A stretch of 32,073 nucleotides of DNA from Syntrophaceae bacterium UBA1163 (GTDB lineage Bacteria > Desulfobacterota > BSN033 > UBA1163): contig DBZJ01000032.1 of NCBI GenBank assembly GCA_002311635.1, positions 5,680 to 37,752 of the forward strand, in the 5' to 3' direction. A program made the position numbers and the translations under genes. The first letter of the stretch is position 1. Each line of letters opens with the position of its first letter. This document shows positions 29,943 through 32,073 of the stretch, one piece after another. The notes under the pieces are model-generated. The model saw only the letters and a program-made list of their open reading frames with translations. It was not told the DNA's origin and did not search any database.

Positions 29943-31805
29943 ATGGCTGATTACGATGTGATAGTGGTCGGCGGAGGGCATGCTGGAATCGAAGCCTGCC
30001 TGGCCTGCGCTCGCATAGGACATCCTACCCTTCTCATCACCCAAAGAGTCGAACAGATTGGTTATATGTCCTGCAACCCTGCCGTAGGTGGACTGGCAAA
30101 GGGCCATCTGGTGAAAGAGATCGACGCACTAGGTGGAGAAATGGCGAAGGCCACTGACGAAACAGGAATACAGTTCCGCCAGCTCAATGATACGAGAGGC
30201 CCTGCGGTTCGCTCTTCACGAGTTCAGGTGGACCGCCAGGAATACCGGCTGCGAATGAAAAAGACTGTTGAGAACCAGGAAAGTCTCACTCTCAAAGAGG
30301 CAACAGTAGAAGAAATTTTAATTGATGAAAATCGGGTGGTCGGTGTGAAGACGGATTCAGGTGAAACCATTCGGACCAAGGCCTTGATCCTTGCCCCGGG
30401 GACTTTCATGAATGGTTTGATCCACATCGGCCTCGATCATTTTCAAGCCGGCAGGATGGGTGATCCACCCTCCATCGGTTTATCAGAATCGCTCAAGAGA
30501 TTGGGGTTTCGAATGGGAAGGCTCAAAACCGGGACTACTCCAAGGGTCGATCGCAATACCATTGATTTCTCGCAACTCACGCCTCAATACGGAGACGAAC
30601 CGCCAATTCCTTTTTCCTTCTCAACAGAAAAGATCGATGTTGAACAGGTTCCCTGTTACATGACTTATACGAATCCCACTACCCACGAAATTATAAAGAG
30701 CGGCCTCGACCGTTCCCCTCTCTACTGCGGGATCATCAAAGGCATCGGACCGCGATATTGTCCGTCGATTGAGGATAAAGTCGTCCGTTTTGCAGACAAG
30801 AAGAGACACCAGATCTTTTTGGAACCCGACGGTCGAAATACCGATGAGGTCTATCCGAACGGAATCTCCACCAGCCTTCCCCCGGATATCCAGATCCGAA
30901 TGCTTAGGTCGATCGAAGGGCTTGAACAGGTCGAGATTATCCGGCCGGGTTATGCCATTGAATATGATTTTGTCGATCCCACGGAGCTGAAGCCTTCTCT
31001 TGAGACCAAGAAGATCAGAGGGCTCTTCCACGCAGGACAGATAAACGGAACGTCGGGTTACGAAGAAGCAGGAGCACAAGGATTAATGGCCGGGATCAAT
31101 GCCTCGCTCTCTATTCGAGGAGAAGAACCTCTCATTTTGAAACGTTCCGATGCCTATATCGGTGTTTTGGTCGATGACCTGGTCACCAAAGGGACTGCTG
31201 AGCCTTACCGCATGTTTACCTCCCGTGCGGAATATCGTCTTCATTTGAGAGAAGACAATGCCGATCTGAGATTGAGAGAGAAAGGATATGAAGTGGGATT
31301 GGTGAAGATGAAAGATTTCGAAATCTTTTTGGAGAAGAAAGAGGCAATTGAAAAAGCGCTATCCAGAATCTCATCGCTCAGAATCAATCCTACGATGGAA
31401 AATAACGAGATCCTCCAACAATGGGGAAGCGCCACCCTGAAAAAGGACTCGTCGCTTCAAGAAATATTGAAAAGACCTGAAATCCATTTTACGCACCTCT
31501 TTCACCTTGATCGAAGCCTTGAAACTTTTTCAGAATCCATCCAGGAGCAGGTCGAGATTCAGGTGAAATATGACGGATATATGAAGAGACAGATGGAACA
31601 GATTGAAAGGTTTAGAAGATTGGAGGACGTGAACTTCCCGGAAGAATTTGATTTCAGCTCTGTGATAGGACTCACCGCAGAGGTCATGGAGAAGTTGAAG
31701 AAAATTAAACCTCATTCCCTCGGCCAGGCCTCAAGAATTTCCGGTGTCACTCCCGCCGCCGTCTCCATCCTCATGGTCAACCTAAAAAAACAAGGATATC
31801 TGTAA
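29943..31805 (+). CDS. mnmG: tRNA uridine-5-carboxymethylaminomethyl modification enzyme MnmG (GidA)
   Basis: 620 residues, full length. N-terminal FAD motif VVGGGHAGIEACLACARIG, then the signature MSCNPAVGGLAKGHLVKEIDALGGEM with the conserved active-site Cys, RTKTGTTPRVD-like and SRAEYRLHLREDNAD motifs, and the C-terminal helical domain (SLGQASRISGVTPAAVSILMV). With MnmE it installs the cmnm5 group on U34 of tRNAs, using FAD, methylenetetrahydrofolate and glycine or ammonium. No strong ribosome site precedes the ATG. rsmG, the usual downstream neighbour, is not present within the next 268 bases. Confidence 0.96.
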   Translation: MADYDVIVVGGGHAGIEACLACARIGHPTLLITQRVEQIGYMSCNPAVGGLAKGHLVKEIDALGGEMAKATDETGIQFRQLNDTRGPAVRSSRVQVDRQEYRLRMKKTVENQESLTLKEATVEEILIDENRVVGVKTDSGETIRTKALILAPGTFMNGLIHIGLDHFQAGRMGDPPSIGLSESLKRLGFRMGRLKTGTTPRVDRNTIDFSQLTPQYGDEPPIPFSFSTEKIDVEQVPCYMTYTNPTTHEIIKSGLDRSPLYCGIIKGIGPRYCPSIEDKVVRFADKKRHQIFLEPDGRNTDEVYPNGISTSLPPDIQIRMLRSIEGLEQVEIIRPGYAIEYDFVDPTELKPSLETKKIRGLFHAGQINGTSGYEEAGAQGLMAGINASLSIRGEEPLILKRSDAYIGVLVDDLVTKGTAEPYRMFTSRAEYRLHLREDNADLRLREKGYEVGLVKMKDFEIFLEKKEAIEKALSRISSLRINPTMENNEILQQWGSATLKKDSSLQEILKRPEIHFTHLFHLDRSLETFSESIQEQVEIQVKYDGYMKRQMEQIERFRRLEDVNFPEEFDFSSVIGLTAEVMEKLKKIKPHSLGQASRISGVTPAAVSILMVNLKKQGYL

Positions 31806-31935
31806 GAATCTTTGTTTCGGGGATACATTTTGAATTTGTAGCGTCCCCATTCACTGCCGACGAATTCCGGTTCTGGTTTTTAAGGCCGTTATCGGCTGGT
31901 CATGAGTATTTGCCCTACTCAGCTTCAATTAGTAG
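31806..31935. other. Intergenic tail after mnmG
   Basis: The gap starts with a long-range GGGGA/TCCCC pairing (about 31818-31848) and a TGTAGCG word shared with the element at 24892. No terminator with a T-run and no plus-strand gene is seen. Confidence 0.4.
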
Positions 31936-32073
31936 TCAGCCATACAGGGTTGAGTTCTTCCTGAAGTCAACGAGTCGAGAATCCATATCGTTATACCAGA
32001 TTTCAACTGATAATCCTTGAAAGATAATTTCCACAAGACTGTCTTTCTCTAAGGTAACGTCAAGTGTTTTGTG
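31936..32073 (-). CDS. Possible C-terminal end of an unknown minus-strand protein (partial)
   Basis: A minus-strand frame open from the window edge for 45 codons to a TGA at 31936-31938. The peptide (LDVTLEKDSLVEIIFQGLSVEIWYNDMDSRLVDFRKN as separate pieces LDVTLEKDSLVEIIFQGL and SVEIWYNDMDSRL) has protein-like alternation of hydrophobic and charged residues. It is too short to identify. It would converge on mnmG. It may be a chance frame. Confidence 0.35.
   Translation of the reverse strand, partial: HKTLDVTLEKDSLVEIIFQGLSVEIWYNDMDSRLVDFRKNSTLYG

Noticed and set aside
1..32073. CRISPR array, tRNA or rRNA genes, phage or transposase genes
   Set aside because: No regularly spaced repeats, cloverleaf, rRNA signature or recognisable transposase/integrase frame was found.

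Overview
The window looks like a chromosomal segment of an uncultured anaerobic bacterium, most likely a Desulfobacterota (deltaproteobacterial) lineage. The basis is the HdrABC/Flx-type redox operon, many CCG-domain and ferredoxin-domain proteins, a fused FAD/Fe-S 2-hydroxyacid oxidase, and several families of short palindromic intergenic repeats. Taxonomy is inference; no rRNA or tRNA gene is visible.

Layout. (1) 1-2082, minus strand: the 5' end of secF, then secD, with hairpins upstream. (2) 2109-3686, minus: an AMP-forming acyl-CoA synthetase, divergent from (3) 3900-4328, plus: a GcvH-like lipoyl carrier with no other glycine-cleavage genes nearby. (4) 4593-16627, plus: the centrepiece, an apparent operon hdrC-hdrB-hdrA1-mvhD1-hdrA2-mvhD2-flxC-like-flxB-like-flxA. 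It is a complete flavin-based electron-bifurcation set in which the hdrA-mvhD unit occurs twice in tandem. Each HdrA is about 1,000 residues and holds two pyridine-nucleotide-disulfide-oxidoreductase-like modules. (5) 16936-18783, plus: a secreted repeat-domain protein with its own promoter. (6) 19076-21655, plus: an 859-residue GlcD-GlcF (FAD oxidase plus CCG-domain) fusion. (7) 21865-24888: a small Cys-containing protein, a truncated-looking family 2 glycosyltransferase, a TIM-barrel-like protein and a polyprenol-kinase-like membrane protein. (8) 25047-28024, minus: miaA-hfq, then scpB-rluB, information-processing genes invaded by palindromic repeats. (9) 28180-31805, plus: a GAF-Fis protein, a QueG-like Fe-S protein and mnmG. 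The right edge holds a possible partial minus-strand reading frame.

How they may work together. FlxA would take electrons from NAD(P)H, pass them through the ferredoxin-like FlxB/FlxC proteins and the [2Fe-2S] MvhD proteins to HdrA flavins, and bifurcate them towards ferredoxin and a disulfide reduced at the CCG clusters of HdrB. The physiological disulfide is not shown by the sequence; the adjacent lipoyl carrier is one candidate. The acyl-CoA synthetase and hydroxyacid oxidase suggest that organic acids feed the redox pool. The right half is rich in tRNA/rRNA modification genes (miaA, queG-like, mnmG, rluB).
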